A stretch of DNA of 10,613 nucleotides from Pseudomonadota bacterium (GCA_023416055.1 JAEZIH010000247.1:1-10613); one strand, 5' to 3'; positions 1-7,456 are shown, counted from the stretch's first letter. A program made the numbers and translations. The notes: a model not told the origin generated them from the letters alone.

Positions 1-82
<82 letters not shown>

Positions 83-86
83 GCCC

Positions 87-827
87 TCAGATCATCGCCA
101 TGCCGCCGTTGACGTGGAGGGTCTGGCCGGTGACGTAGGCGGCTTCGTCGGAGGCGAGGTAGACGGCGGCGGCGGCGATCTCGTCGCCCTGGCCCAGGCG
201 GCCGGCGGGTATCTTCGAAAGGATGGTCTCGCGCTGCTGGTCGTTGAGCACGTCGGTCATCGGGCTGGCGATGAAGCCGGGGGCGATGCAGTTGACGGTG
301 ATCCCGCGGCTGCCGACCTCCTGGGCCAGGGATTTGGAGAAGCCGATCATGCCGGCCTTGGAGGCGGCGTAGTTGGTCTGGCCCGGGTTGCCGGTGACGC
401 CGACGACGGAGGTGACGCCGATGATGCGGCCGGCGCGACGCTTCATCATCCCCTTCACCGCGGCGCGGGTGAGGCGGAAGTAGGATTCCAGGTTGACCTT
501 CAGCACATCGGCGAAGTCCTCGTCCTTCATCCGCATCAGCAGGCCGTCTTTCGTGATGCCGGCGTTGGCGACGAGGATGTCCAGCGGGGCGCCGGCGGCC
601 TCTTCGGCGCGGCCGATCAGGCCGTCCACCGATTCCGCGTCGGACAGGTTGGCGGCGGCGGCGAAGGCGCGCTCGCCCAGTTCCTTCGCCAGGTCCTGCA
701 GGACGGCCTCGCGGGTGCCGGAGAGGACGACGGTGGCTCCTTGCGCGTGCAGGGCGCGGGCGATGGCCCCGCCGATGCCGCCGGTGGCGCCGGTGACGAG
801 GGCGGTCTTGCCGGTGAGGTTGAACAT
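87..827 (-). CDS. fabG: 3-oxoacyl-[acyl-carrier-protein] reductase FabG
   Basis: NADPH-dependent reduction of 3-oxoacyl-ACP to 3-hydroxyacyl-ACP in cytosolic type II fatty acid synthesis. The 246-residue protein has the usual FabG length and short-chain dehydrogenase motifs: the TGATGGIG cofactor loop (12-19), NAG (88-90), and catalytic Asn112, Ser140, Tyr153 and Lys157 (YAASK). It ends in the typical VTGQTLHVNGGMAMI. The start at 827 gives the canonical N-terminus MFNLTGKTALVTG and has GGAG (835-838) 7 nt upstream. The frame stays open to 920, but that extension is repeat sequence and does not look like protein. fabD lies 110 bp upstream on the same strand, the common fabD-fabG order, so acpP may lie beyond the left edge. 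Both flanks are heptamer repeat elements. Confidence 0.96.
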   Translation of the reverse strand: MFNLTGKTALVTGATGGIGGAIARALHAQGATVVLSGTREAVLQDLAKELGERAFAAAANLSDAESVDGLIGRAEEAAGAPLDILVANAGITKDGLLMRMKDEDFADVLKVNLESYFRLTRAAVKGMMKRRAGRIIGVTSVVGVTGNPGQTNYAASKAGMIGFSKSLAQEVGSRGITVNCIAPGFIASPMTDVLNDQQRETILSKIPAGRLGQGDEIAAAAVYLASDEAAYVTGQTLHVNGGMAMI

Positions 828-842
828 GGCGGGGCTCCGGGA

Positions 843-944
843 CGTGACTCGTGAGTCGTGAATGGTGAATGGCGGTCGGGCTGGTGGGTCGTGATTGTGG
901 GGGCAGTGCCTTCCAATCACGACTCACGAGTCACGACTCACGCA
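843..944. repeat. Heptanucleotide repeat element B between fabD and fabG
   Basis: The left arm has units GTGACTC, GTGAGTC, GTGAATG and GTGAATG at 844-871. The right arm has TCACGAC, TCACGAG, TCACGAC and TCACGCA at 917-944. Together they include a perfect 19-bp inverted repeat, 843-861 against 917-935, with a 55-nt spacer. Each arm also contains GACTC..GAGTC, so it can fold on itself. The left units carry TGA on the + strand (845, 852, 859, 866). The right units carry TGA on the - strand (917-919, 924-926, 931-933, 938-940), and the last of these is the fabD stop codon. In the predicted fabD-fabG mRNA the stem would end 4 nt before the fabG Shine-Dalgarno sequence. Confidence 0.9.
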
Positions 945-1885
945 AGGCTCTTCGCAAACGCTTCCAGGTCTTCCGGCGTGTTGAGCGACAGGCTTTCGGC
1001 GTCGGGGGCGATGCGTTTGGCCATGCCGGTGAGGACCTTGCCCGAGCCGATCTCGGCGAAGCGGGTGACGCCGCCTTCGCCCGCCATCCACTCCATCGAC
1101 TCGCGCCACCGGACGCGGCCGGTGACCTGTTCGACCAGCAGGCGGCGGATCGTCTCGGGGTCCTGCTCGGGGCGGGCGGTGACGTTGGCGACCACCGGCA
1201 CGACCGGGGCGACGATGCGGGCGCCGGCCAAGGCGTCAGCCATTTCGTCGGCGGCCGGCTGCATCAGCGGGCAGTGGAAGGGGGCCGAGACGTTGAGCGG
1301 GATGGCGCGGGCGCCGAGCTCCTTGGCCTTCTCGATGGCGCGGTCCACCGCGGCCTTGTCGCCCGAGATGACGACGTTGCCGGCGTTGTTGTCATTGGCG
1401 ACGACGCAGACGCCGACCTCCGAGCCGGCTGCGGCGGCGGCCTCGGCGAGGGCCAGGTCGGTCCTCGGCCCGATCAGCGAAGCCATGGCGCCGCGGCCCA
1501 CGGGGACGGCGCGCTGCATCGCCTGGCCGCGCAGCTTGAGCAGGCGGGCGGTGTCGGACAGGGAGAGCGCCCCGGCGGCGCAAAGGGCGGAGTATTCGCC
1601 CAGCGAATGACCGGCGACGAACCCGGCGCGGGTCACGTCGACGTCGAACTCGGTCTTCAGGGCGCGGGCGGCGGCGACGGAGACGGCCATCAGGGCGGGC
1701 TGGGCGTTCTCGGTCAGGGTCAGCTGGTCCTCGGGCCCTTCGCGCATCAGCTGCGACAGGTGCTGGCCGAGGGCGTCGTCGACCTCGGCGAACACCTCGC
1801 GGGCCGAGGCGAAGGCGTCGGCCAGGGCCGCGCCCATGCCGACCGACTGGCTGCCCTGACCGGGGAACAGAAGGGCGAGGGTCAT
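938..1885 (-). CDS. fabD: Malonyl-CoA:ACP transacylase FabD
   Basis: Transfers malonyl from CoA to acyl carrier protein, supplying the extender unit for fatty acid synthesis. At 315 residues it is close to the usual length of about 310. Visible landmarks are FPGQGSQ (7-13), the nucleophile elbow GHSLGEY with Ser94, Arg119 in the position that binds the malonyl carboxylate, and FHCPLMQ with the partner His204. The start at 1885 gives the standard MTLALLFPGQGSQ N-terminus, with GGAG 8 nt upstream. It lies between the FAD-linked oxidase (79 bp gap) and fabG on the same strand. The C-terminal stop at 938-940 lies in the first unit of a TCACGAN heptamer run, so the repeat supplies the stop codon. 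Identification is firm. Confidence 0.96.
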   Translation of the reverse strand: MTLALLFPGQGSQSVGMGAALADAFASAREVFAEVDDALGQHLSQLMREGPEDQLTLTENAQPALMAVSVAAARALKTEFDVDVTRAGFVAGHSLGEYSALCAAGALSLSDTARLLKLRGQAMQRAVPVGRGAMASLIGPRTDLALAEAAAAAGSEVGVCVVANDNNAGNVVISGDKAAVDRAIEKAKELGARAIPLNVSAPFHCPLMQPAADEMADALAGARIVAPVVPVVANVTARPEQDPETIRRLLVEQVTGRVRWRESMEWMAGEGGVTRFAEIGSGKVLTGMAKRIAPDAESLSLNTPEDLEAFAKSLA

Positions 1886-1916
1886 GGGAGGCGCTCCGTT
1901 GAATCGTGGGGCGGAG

Positions 1917-1944
1917 GGGTAGGACGATCAGGCCAGAGGGGCAA
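1917..1944 (-). promoter_or_regulatory. Possible promoter for fabD-fabG
   Basis: On the - strand TTGCCC (1939-1944) and CTACCC (1917-1922) are 16 bp apart, about 30 bp upstream of the fabD start. This is only a loose match to a housekeeping promoter, of the TTGnCn / GCTAnnnC kind known from Caulobacter. The 79-bp gap after the oxidase gene would allow a separate fabD promoter, but read-through is equally possible. Confidence 0.25.
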
Positions 1945-1964
1945 GCGCGCCGCCCCGGTCGAAC

Positions 1965-3371
1965 TCAGAACAGCACGGCCGGGTTCATGATGCGATGGGG
2001 GTCCAGCGCGGCACGGATCGATCGCATGGCGGCGATCTCGACCGCCGACTTGTAACGGCGGGCCTCTTCGGTCTTCAGGCGGCCCAGGCCATGTTCCGCC
2101 GAGATGGAGCCGTCGAAGCGGGCGACGATGTCGTGGACGATGCGCGAGCCCTCGCTCCAGCGGGCGAGGAAGGCTCTCAGGTCTTCGCCGTGCGCACGCA
2201 GGACGTCGTAGTGCAGATTGCCGTCGCCGACGTGGCCGAAGACGCTGATCCGCGCGCCGGGATGGAAGCGCTGCAGGGCCGCCTCGGCCTCGTCGAGGAA
2301 GGCGGGAATGCGCGAGATCGGCACCGAGACGTCGTGCTTCCAGCCGCCGCCCTCGGGCTTCTGGGCGGCGGACTGTTCCTCGCGCAGCTTCCACAGGGCG
2401 GCGCGCTGGGCGTCCGTCTGGGCGACCACGGCGTCGGTGACGAGCCCGGCCTCGAAGGCTTCGGCGAGCAGGCGTTCGAGGCCGGCCGGGGCGGCGGCGG
2501 GATCGCCGGACACCAGCTCGATCAGCACGTACCACGGCGGGGCGCTCTCGAGCGGCTCGCGCGTGTCGGGGATGTGGGCGAGGACGAACTCCATGCCCAG
2601 CCGCTTCATCAGCTCGAAGGCCTCGACGCCGCCGCCCGTCTCGGACTTGGCCCGGGCCAGAAGCTCGATGGCGGCGGCCGGGCTGTCGAGACCGACCATG
2701 GCCGTGGCGCGGCCGCGCATCACCGGGAACAGCTTCAGGGTGGCGGCGGTGACGACTCCGAGGGTGCCTTCGGCGCCGATCAGCAGCTGCTTGAGGTCGT
2801 AGCCGGTGTTGTCTTTCCGCAGCCGCTTGAGGCCGTTGAAGACCTCGCCGTTCGGCAGCACGGCCTCGAGCCCCAGGATCAGGTCGCGCATCACCCCGTA
2901 GCGCAGCACGGCGGTGCCGCCGGCGTTGGTCGACACCACCCCGCCGATCGTGGCCGAACCCTCGGCCGCGAGGCTGAGCGGGAACATCCGGTCCGCGGCG
3001 GCCGCGGCCTGCTGGGCTTCGAGGAGGGTCACCCCCGCCTCCACCGTCATGGCGTCGTCGAGGGGAGTGACGTCCCGCACCGCGCGCATCCTTCGGGTCG
3101 AGAGCAGGACCTCCCCGTGAGGAATCTGGCCGCCGACGAGGCCCGTGCCGCCGCCCTGCGTCACGAGAGGGATGCGGTGCTCGGCGCAGACGCGAACAGC
3201 GGCGGCGACCTGATCGGTCGAACGCGGCGTCAGCATCAGTGGAGTGTCGCCGGTCCAGCGGTTGCGCCATTCGGTGAGCCACGGGGCGACCTCGGCGGGG
3301 TCCTCGGTCCAGCCTCCCTCGCCGAGAGCGGACTTGAGGGCGGCGAGAGCTTGAGGGGCGACGGCGGTCAT
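1965..3371 (-). CDS. FAD-binding oxidase, GlcD / D-2-hydroxyglutarate dehydrogenase type
   Basis: A 468-residue flavoprotein of the VAO/PCMH fold, probably oxidising a D-2-hydroxy acid such as D-2-hydroxyglutarate, D-lactate or glycolate. The N-terminal FAD domain has GGGTGLVGG (73-81), AAEGSATIGGVVSTNAGG (135-152) and IGAEGTLGVVT (198-208). The C-terminal FAD-oxidase domain has WKHDVSVP (344-351), GHVGDGNLH (379-387), whose histidines bind the metal in D-2-hydroxyglutarate dehydrogenases, and SAEHGLGRLK (424-433). It ends DPHRIMNPAVLF, typical of the group. Length and motifs are complete. No clear Shine-Dalgarno sequence precedes 3371, so a leaderless or weak start is likely. It diverges from the NUDIX gene across 46 bp and lies upstream of fabD. 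The exact substrate cannot be read from the sequence; a role in fatty acid synthesis is not implied by position alone. Confidence 0.9.
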   Translation of the reverse strand: MTAVAPQALAALKSALGEGGWTEDPAEVAPWLTEWRNRWTGDTPLMLTPRSTDQVAAAVRVCAEHRIPLVTQGGGTGLVGGQIPHGEVLLSTRRMRAVRDVTPLDDAMTVEAGVTLLEAQQAAAAADRMFPLSLAAEGSATIGGVVSTNAGGTAVLRYGVMRDLILGLEAVLPNGEVFNGLKRLRKDNTGYDLKQLLIGAEGTLGVVTAATLKLFPVMRGRATAMVGLDSPAAAIELLARAKSETGGGVEAFELMKRLGMEFVLAHIPDTREPLESAPPWYVLIELVSGDPAAAPAGLERLLAEAFEAGLVTDAVVAQTDAQRAALWKLREEQSAAQKPEGGGWKHDVSVPISRIPAFLDEAEAALQRFHPGARISVFGHVGDGNLHYDVLRAHGEDLRAFLARWSEGSRIVHDIVARFDGSISAEHGLGRLKTEEARRYKSAVEIAAMRSIRAALDPHRIMNPAVLF

Positions 3372-3417
3372 GGCTGCGGTTGTGTCAAAGACGCGGTCGG
3401 GACGCTAGGGTGAGCGC

Positions 3418-3840
3418 ATGCCCCCTTCCCTGCCCGCCCCCGTCCCCTGCGTCGGCGTCGTCTGCCTGCGCGGCGACGAGGTGCTGCTGATCCGGCGGGG
3501 CAAGCCGCCGCGCCCGGGCGAGTGGAGCCTGCCCGGCGGCCGCATCGAACCCGGAGAGCCCGCGGTCGCGGCGGCCCTGCGGGAGCTGCGAGAGGAAACC
3601 GGGGTCGAGGCCGAGATCGCCGGCCTGATCGATGTCGTCGACGGCCTCTTCCCCGAGGCCGGGCGGCACTATGTGCTGGTCGACTACGTGGCGCGCTGGC
3701 TGTCGGGGGAGCCCGTCGCCGGCGACGACGCCGCCGAAGCCCGATTCGTGCGGCTGGCCGAGGCCGAGGCCATGGTCGACTGGAGTGAAACCCGCCGGAT
3801 CATTCGCGAGGCCGCGGCGAAGATTACAGGGAGTTCATGA
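3418..3840 (+). CDS. NUDIX hydrolase
   Basis: A small cytosolic phosphohydrolase that would cleave a nucleoside diphosphate linked to another group. The 140 residues hold a perfect NUDIX box at 41-63, GX5EX7REUXEEXGU, with Gly41, Glu47, Arg55, Glu56, Glu59, Glu60 and Gly62; the glutamates coordinate Mg2+. WSLPGG precedes the box as usual. The sequence resembles the ADP-ribose pyrophosphatase/MutT-like group (COG1051 type), but the substrate cannot be assigned. The ATG at 3418 has AGGGTGAG just upstream. The gene diverges from the FAD oxidase and is 68 bp from the SPFH gene on the same strand, so it may share a transcript with it. Confidence 0.93.
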   Translation: MPPSLPAPVPCVGVVCLRGDEVLLIRRGKPPRPGEWSLPGGRIEPGEPAVAAALRELREETGVEAEIAGLIDVVDGLFPEAGRHYVLVDYVARWLSGEPVAGDDAAEARFVRLAEAEAMVDWSETRRIIREAAAKITGSS

Positions 3841-3908
3841 ACCGGCGTCCGGTTTCGCTGGCGAGCGGGGCCATGGGTGGTAACCTCCGGCTGAAGAGGA
3901 GGCCCTGA
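3837..3908 (+). CDS. Possible 23-residue leader ORF between the NUDIX and SPFH genes
   Basis: The ATG at 3837 overlaps the NUDIX stop codon (ATGA). The frame stays open for 23 codons and stops at 3906-3908, directly against the SPFH start ATG at 3909. The peptide starts [11 protein letters not shown] and ends RLKRRP, is basic and matches nothing I know. It has AGGGAG at 3828-3833, only 3 nt before its ATG. Its codons AAG AGG AGG contain the Shine-Dalgarno sequence of the next gene, so translating it would pass ribosomes over that site. It also contains a 6-bp hairpin (3840-3854). It could be chance, since short ORFs are common at high GC. Confidence 0.25.
   Translation: MNRRPVSLASGAMGGNLRLKRRP
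3897..3902 (+). promoter_or_regulatory. Ribosome binding site of the SPFH gene
   Basis: A full AGGAGG lies 6 nt before the ATG at 3909. It is the strongest Shine-Dalgarno sequence in the window and fixes the start, suggesting high expression of the SPFH protein. Confidence 0.8.
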
Positions 3909-4913
3909 ATGAGCTATTTCGCGATCGCACTGGTGGTTCTGGCCGCAGTGCTGCTGTTCAGCGTTGTGAAGATCGTGCCGCAAGGCCGTGAATTCACTGT
4001 CGAACGGTTCGGCAAATACACCCGCACTCTGACCCCGGGCATCCATCTGCTCACGCCGTTCATCGAGCGCATCGGCCGGCGCATGAACATGATGGAGCAG
4101 GTGCTCGACGTGCCGACCCAGGAGGTCATCACCAAGGACAACGCCATGGTGAAGGTCGACGGCATCGTCTTCATCCAGGTGATGGACGCCGCGGCGGCCG
4201 CCTACCGGGTCGACAACCTGCCGTATGCAATCGCCCAGCTGTGCATGACCAACCTGCGGACCGTCGTCGGCTCGATGGAGCTGGACGAGGTGCTGAGCCA
4301 GCGCGACGCCATCAACACCCGCCTGCTGCAGGTGATCGACGCGGCCACCGAGCCGTGGGGCGTCAAGGCCAACCGCATCGAGATCAAGGACCTGACGCCG
4401 CCGGCGGACATCACCAACGCCATGGCCCGCCAGATGAAGGCGGAGCGCGAACGCCGCGCGGTCATCACCGAGGCCGACGGCGAGAAGCAGGCCGCCATCG
4501 CCCGCGCCGAGGGCGCCAAGCAGTCTGCCATCCTCCAGGCCGAGGGCCGCAAGGAAGCCGCCTTCCGCGACGCCGAGGCGCGCGAGCGAGAGGCTGAGGC
4601 CGAAGCCCGCGCCACCGCCATGGTGTCCGAGGCCATCGCCCGCGGCGACGTCAACGCCATCAACTACTTCGTGGCCCAGAAATACGTCGAGGCCTTCGCA
4701 GAATTGGCCCGCAGCCCGCAGCAGAAGACGGTTATCGTGCCGTCGGAGATGGGCGCCCTGGTCGGCACCATCGCCGGGGTTGGCGAACTGGTCGGCCTGG
4801 CCCGCGAGCAGCAGCAGACCCGCACGGACAACCGCGCCGCCGCCGCGGCGACCGCCCGCGCCACTCCGCCGACGCCGCCCCGCCCGCCCCGCGGCTCCGT
4901 TCCGAGGACCTGA
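3909..4913 (+). CDS. SPFH/band-7 membrane protein, QmcA/paraslipin type
   Basis: A stomatin-family scaffold protein, anchored in the inner membrane, that forms large oligomers linked to lipid microdomains and membrane protein quality control. Of 334 residues, 3-21 form one N-terminal hydrophobic segment. The SPFH domain follows (about 22-185): [19 protein letters not shown], the paraslipin-like [11 protein letters not shown], and [21 protein letters not shown]. Residues 175-245 form an Ala/Glu-rich coiled coil with an 11-residue repeat ([30 protein letters not shown]). The tail from about 303 is Ala/Pro-rich and looks disordered. The nfeD gene starts 3 bp downstream, so the two are cotranscribed, as with E. 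coli qmcA (ybbK)-ybbJ. Family assignment is firm; the microdomain role comes from relatives. Confidence 0.93.
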   Translation: MSYFAIALVVLAAVLLFSVVKIVPQGREFTVERFGKYTRTLTPGIHLLTPFIERIGRRMNMMEQVLDVPTQEVITKDNAMVKVDGIVFIQVMDAAAAAYRVDNLPYAIAQLCMTNLRTVVGSMELDEVLSQRDAINTRLLQVIDAATEPWGVKANRIEIKDLTPPADITNAMARQMKAERERRAVITEADGEKQAAIARAEGAKQSAILQAEGRKEAAFRDAEAREREAEAEARATAMVSEAIARGDVNAINYFVAQKYVEAFAELARSPQQKTVIVPSEMGALVGTIAGVGELVGLAREQQQTRTDNRAAAAATARATPPTPPRPPRGSVPRT

Positions 4914-4916
4914 TCA

Positions 4917-5375
4917 ATGGACGCCCTGATCAACCTGCACGGCGCCCAGCCCTACTGGATCTGGCTGGCGATCGGCGTGATCCTGCTGGCCATCGAGGCG
5001 GCGTTCTCGACCGAGTGGCTGCTGTGGCCCGCCGTGTCGGCCGGGGTGGTGGCGGTGGTCACCGCCCTCGGCGCGCCGCTGGGCCTGCTGGGCGAGATCC
5101 TTCTGTTCGCCGCCCTCACCGTCGCCGCCACCCTGGCGTCGCGGCGGTTGATCCAGCGGGTCAATCCCGCGGCCGTGCCTGACATCAACGCCCGGGACGC
5201 GCGTCTGGTCGGACAGAGGGCGCAGGTCACCCAGGCCTTCGTCGACGGGCGCGGCCGGGTCTTCGTCTCCGGTGCCGAATGGATCGCCGAGATCGAGGGC
5301 GCCGCGCCGCTGGCCGGCGAAAGCGTCATCGTCGAAGGCTTCGCCGGCTCGCGGTTGAAGGTGCGGGCGAGCTAG
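4917..5375 (+). CDS. NfeD-family membrane protein (short form)
   Basis: Partner of the SPFH protein encoded just upstream. The 152-residue protein has three hydrophobic stretches (about 13-31, 33-52 and 55-76), followed by a soluble C-terminal domain (about 95-150) that starts LVGQRAQVTQAFVDGRGRV and fits the NfeD OB fold. It lacks the N-terminal ClpP-like protease domain of long NfeD proteins, so it is the short form normally paired with a QmcA/paraslipin protein. The ATG is 3 bp after the SPFH stop, with GAGGA about 9 nt upstream and overlapping the end of that gene, which suggests translational coupling. The product probably binds or recruits the SPFH oligomer; the biochemical role is unsettled. 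The 68 bp after it, before the convergent phospholipase gene, hold no clear intrinsic terminator. Confidence 0.9.
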   Translation: MDALINLHGAQPYWIWLAIGVILLAIEAAFSTEWLLWPAVSAGVVAVVTALGAPLGLLGEILLFAALTVAATLASRRLIQRVNPAAVPDINARDARLVGQRAQVTQAFVDGRGRVFVSGAEWIAEIEGAAPLAGESVIVEGFAGSRLKVRAS

Positions 5376-5443
5376 TCACCGTCTCCTCCGCGCTCGCCGG
5401 GATTGTGGACGGGCCCTTCTGCAGAGGCGTCGTCGCTGCCTTC

Positions 5444-6625
5444 TCACCGATCCTGCGGTCGATCGGCCCCGCCCGTCAGCACCCCTACCCCGAAGGGCCT
5501 CCACACCTCGCCCGCCAACGCCGCGCGGCGGCCGGCCTCGAACAGCCCGCGCATGGACTCTGGATCGAAATCCAGACTGGAGGCGTCAATGTCGCGGGGA
5601 ATCGAGGCGACATACAGGGGCATGCCGGCACGCTGCGCGAACTCGGCGGTCGCCGCCAGCTGGGTGCGAAGCATCGCCTTGCTGGCGCTGTCGTAGCTCC
5701 GCTCCAGAATATCGCGCAGCCGCCCGCGGGTGACGCTGGGCGGCCGGCTCAGATGCCCGTTGACGAGCACATGAAAGGCCCCGGGCGAAGACGGCGGCTC
5801 CGGCGGCGACCATTCCAGCAGCCCCTCCGGCACGCCCAGGAAGGGCGCGTTGACGCCGCCGTCCACGTACATGGTCTGGACCACCCTGCCCTCGTCATCG
5901 AGGCCCGCGATGAGCACCGGAGGGAAGACGCCGGGGATGCTGGCGGAGGCGATCAGGATGTCACGAAACAGGATCAGCCCCTGCGTCCCGCCCTGGGCCG
6001 CGACCATCCCCATGTCCCAGATCACCGTCTCCTGGGCGTCGAGATCGGTGGTCGCCACCAGCAACCGCCGGCCGCGCCCGTGTTCGGCGGCGATCGCGGC
6101 CAACATCCGGGGCGTCACGTGGCGCTCGACCAGCTCCCGCAGGTCGTTCGGACTGAACAGGCTGGGACGGAACAGGGCGGCGAAGCTGCGCCAGCTTACC
6201 AGCGAGCGGGTCTCCCCGTCGGTGTAGGCGGACTCCAGACGGTCGTCCCACCCGGGCCCGAGGAAGGCGAAGGGGGCGGCCAGGGCGCCCGTGCTGACAC
6301 CGGTCACGACGTCGAAGGCCGGGCGGTCGCCGCGCTGGCTCCATCCCACCAGCACCCCGGCGCCCCAGGCGCCATTCGCCCCGCCGCCGGACAGGGCCAG
6401 GATGCCGCCCGATTCCCGCTCCTGAAGTTCGGCCGCGATCTCGTCCGCCAGCCGCTCCAAGCTTTCGACGTCGCCGGCCCGGATGCGCGGATCGGGACCG
6501 GGAACCACGGCGATCTCGGCGAGGCGCACAACCCCGTCCGGCGGCCGGCTGATGGTGCCGCAGGCCGCCAGACCCAGGGCGAAGCCCAAGACGAGGACGC
6601 GAAGGAGACGATTGCGGCTCGGCAT
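5444..6625 (-). CDS. Patatin-like phospholipase, predicted lipoprotein
   Basis: A Ser-Asp lipid acyl hydrolase expected to act on phospholipids or acylglycerols. The 393-residue protein begins with a basic, hydrophobic signal and a lipobox LAAC (19-22). Cys22 would be lipidated, and Gly at +2 favours outer-membrane sorting. The patatin domain then shows the oxyanion loop SGGGANGAWG (79-88), nucleophile elbow GVSTG with Ser111, ASASIPGVFPP (227-236), and the catalytic Asp255 in DGG. All catalytic parts are intact. The C-terminal third has no known motif. It lies 39 bp after rnhA on the same strand and converges with nfeD. No good Shine-Dalgarno sequence precedes the ATG. Enzyme class is firm; substrate and topology are inference. 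Confidence 0.92.
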   Translation of the reverse strand: MPSRNRLLRVLVLGFALGLAACGTISRPPDGVVRLAEIAVVPGPDPRIRAGDVESLERLADEIAAELQERESGGILALSGGGANGAWGAGVLVGWSQRGDRPAFDVVTGVSTGALAAPFAFLGPGWDDRLESAYTDGETRSLVSWRSFAALFRPSLFSPNDLRELVERHVTPRMLAAIAAEHGRGRRLLVATTDLDAQETVIWDMGMVAAQGGTQGLILFRDILIASASIPGVFPPVLIAGLDDEGRVVQTMYVDGGVNAPFLGVPEGLLEWSPPEPPSSPGAFHVLVNGHLSRPPSVTRGRLRDILERSYDSASKAMLRTQLAATAEFAQRAGMPLYVASIPRDIDASSLDFDPESMRGLFEAGRRAALAGEVWRPFGVGVLTGGADRPQDR

Positions 6626-6635
6626 GATCGGACCG

Positions 6636-6662
6636 GATAGCCCCCGCCGGGCCTGTCGACAA
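6636..6662 (-). promoter_or_regulatory. Possible promoter of the phospholipase gene
   Basis: On the - strand TTGTCG (6657-6662) and GCTATC (6636-6641), 15 bp apart, resemble the Caulobacter housekeeping pattern TTGaCg / GCTAnAwC. They lie in the 39-bp gap after rnhA, about 10 bp before the ATG, which would leave a very short leader. That fits the missing Shine-Dalgarno sequence. Read-through from rnhA is the alternative. Confidence 0.35.
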
Positions 6663-6664
6663 TG

Positions 6665-7105
6665 TCAGCGCGGCAGTTCGGCGATGCCGCGGTTCGCCAG
6701 GGCGTCGGCCCGTTCGTTCAGTTCATGCCCCGCGTGACCCTTGACCCAGTGCCACTTCACCTCGTGGCGGGCGCGGGCCTCGTCCAGACGGCGCCACAGG
6801 TCGTCGTTCTTGACCGGCTTCCTGTCCGCGGTCTTCCAGCCGCGCGCCTTCCAGCCGCGGATCCATTCGGTGATGCCCTGCATGACGTATTTGCTGTCGG
6901 TGTGCAGGTCGACACGGCAGGGGCGGTTCAGGGCCTCCAGCGCCTGGATGGCGGCCATCAGCTCCATGCGGTTGTTGGTGGTCAACGGCTCGCCGCCCCA
7001 CAGCTCCTTTTCGTGACCCCCGCCGGTCTGGAGGACGGCGCCCCAGCCGCCGGGTCCGGGGTTGCCCTTGCAGGCGCCGTCGGTGTGGATGATCACGTGA
7101 CTCAT
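6665..7105 (-). CDS. rnhA: Ribonuclease HI
   Basis: Degrades the RNA strand of RNA-DNA hybrids: Okazaki primers, R-loops and embedded ribonucleotides. The 146 residues match type I bacterial RNase H in length. The complete active site has the same spacing as the E. coli enzyme: Asp9 ([16 protein letters not shown]), Glu48 (NNRMELMAA), Asp70 (TDSKYV), His124 ([15 protein letters not shown]) and Asp134. The basic handle region is present at about 82-98 ([18 protein letters not shown]). It starts 106 bp from the divergent tatA gene and is followed after 39 bp by the phospholipase gene. No strong Shine-Dalgarno sequence precedes the ATG. Confidence 0.97.
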   Translation of the reverse strand: MSHVIIHTDGACKGNPGPGGWGAVLQTGGGHEKELWGGEPLTTNNRMELMAAIQALEALNRPCRVDLHTDSKYVMQGITEWIRGWKARGWKTADRKPVKNDDLWRRLDEARARHEVKWHWVKGHAGHELNERADALANRGIAELPR

Positions 7106-7127
7106 GGGCGGGTGCCTACAGGTTCGC

Positions 7128-7156
7128 TTGGCGTCGCGCCACCGATCCGCCTATAT
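7128..7156 (+). promoter_or_regulatory. Probable promoter of the tatABC operon
   Basis: TTGGCG (7128-7133) and CTATAT (7151-7156) are separated by 17 bp in the 106-bp gap between rnhA and tatA. This is the best sigma-70-like pair in the gap and would give a leader of about 50 nt. Seen as a pattern only; no start site is known. Confidence 0.45.
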
Positions 7157-7197
7157 GCGGCGGCAAGCTGATTTGCGGGCCGGGCGCCGGTCCGAAC

Positions 7198-7203
7198 GAG
7201 GAG
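7198..7203 (+). promoter_or_regulatory. Ribosome binding site selecting the tatA GTG start
   Basis: GAGGAG lies 8 nt before GTG at 7212. The frame is open further upstream to an ATG at 7104, but that extension is Arg-rich and not TatA-like, so this site decides the start. Confidence 0.75.
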
Positions 7204-7211
7204 ACTTCGCC

Positions 7212-7430
7212 GTGGGTTCTTTCAGCATCTGGCACTGGGTTATCGTCGCGGTCGTGGTGCTGCTGCTGTTTGGCGGTCGCGGCAAGCTGTCGGCGGTCAT
7301 GGGCGATGCGGCCAAGGGCGTGAAGGCCTTCCGCGACGGTCTGAAGGACACCGACGAAACCAAGCCGTCCGACGAACGCGCCGGCGCCCTGCCGCGTACC
7401 GAGGCCGAAAAAGAAGATCTGAAGTCCTGA
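7212..7430 (+). CDS. tatA: Sec-independent protein translocase TatA
   Basis: The pore-forming, multimeric subunit of the twin-arginine pathway, which exports folded proteins across the inner membrane. It has 72 residues: a short N-terminal segment (MGSFSIWHW), one membrane helix (about 8-20), the conserved Phe20-Gly21 hinge in LLFGGRGKL, an amphipathic helix (about 23-45, [17 protein letters not shown]) and an acidic, polar tail. The GTG start is supported by GAGGAG upstream and by where TatA proteins normally begin. It is the first gene of tatA-tatB-tatC, with tatB 26 bp downstream. All landmarks expected of TatA are present. Confidence 0.95.
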   Translation: MGSFSIWHWVIVAVVVLLLFGGRGKLSAVMGDAAKGVKAFRDGLKDTDETKPSDERAGALPRTEAEKEDLKS

Positions 7431-7456
7431 TCGCGCACGCGCGGAGACCCTGACGT

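Noticed and set aside
828..920. N-terminal extension of FabG to the ATG at 918-920
   Set aside because: The extension is encoded by the heptamer repeats and its bounding stop is a repeat unit; FabG proteins start at MFNLTGK with a Shine-Dalgarno sequence at the right distance.
869..1990. Long + strand open frame of 373 codons opposite fabD
   Set aside because: High-GC antisense shadow: Gly/Arg/Asp-rich composition, no motifs, and fabD on the other strand is certain.
3381..3392. TTGACA on the - strand upstream of the FAD oxidase gene as a -35 box
   Set aside because: It lies under 15 nt from the start codon, so the matching -10 would fall inside the gene.
1995..3413. 472-codon + strand open frame opposite the FAD oxidase gene
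   Set aside because: Antisense shadow with no recognisable domain; the - strand protein has full family motifs.
3840..3855. Hairpin after the NUDIX stop as a terminator
   Set aside because: Only a 6-bp stem with TTT and no longer tract; it is more likely incidental or part of the short ORF region.
5366..5398. 7-bp stem (5366-5372 / 5392-5398) across the nfeD stop as a terminator
   Set aside because: The loop is 19 nt and no T-run follows on either strand, so it is not a convincing intrinsic terminator.
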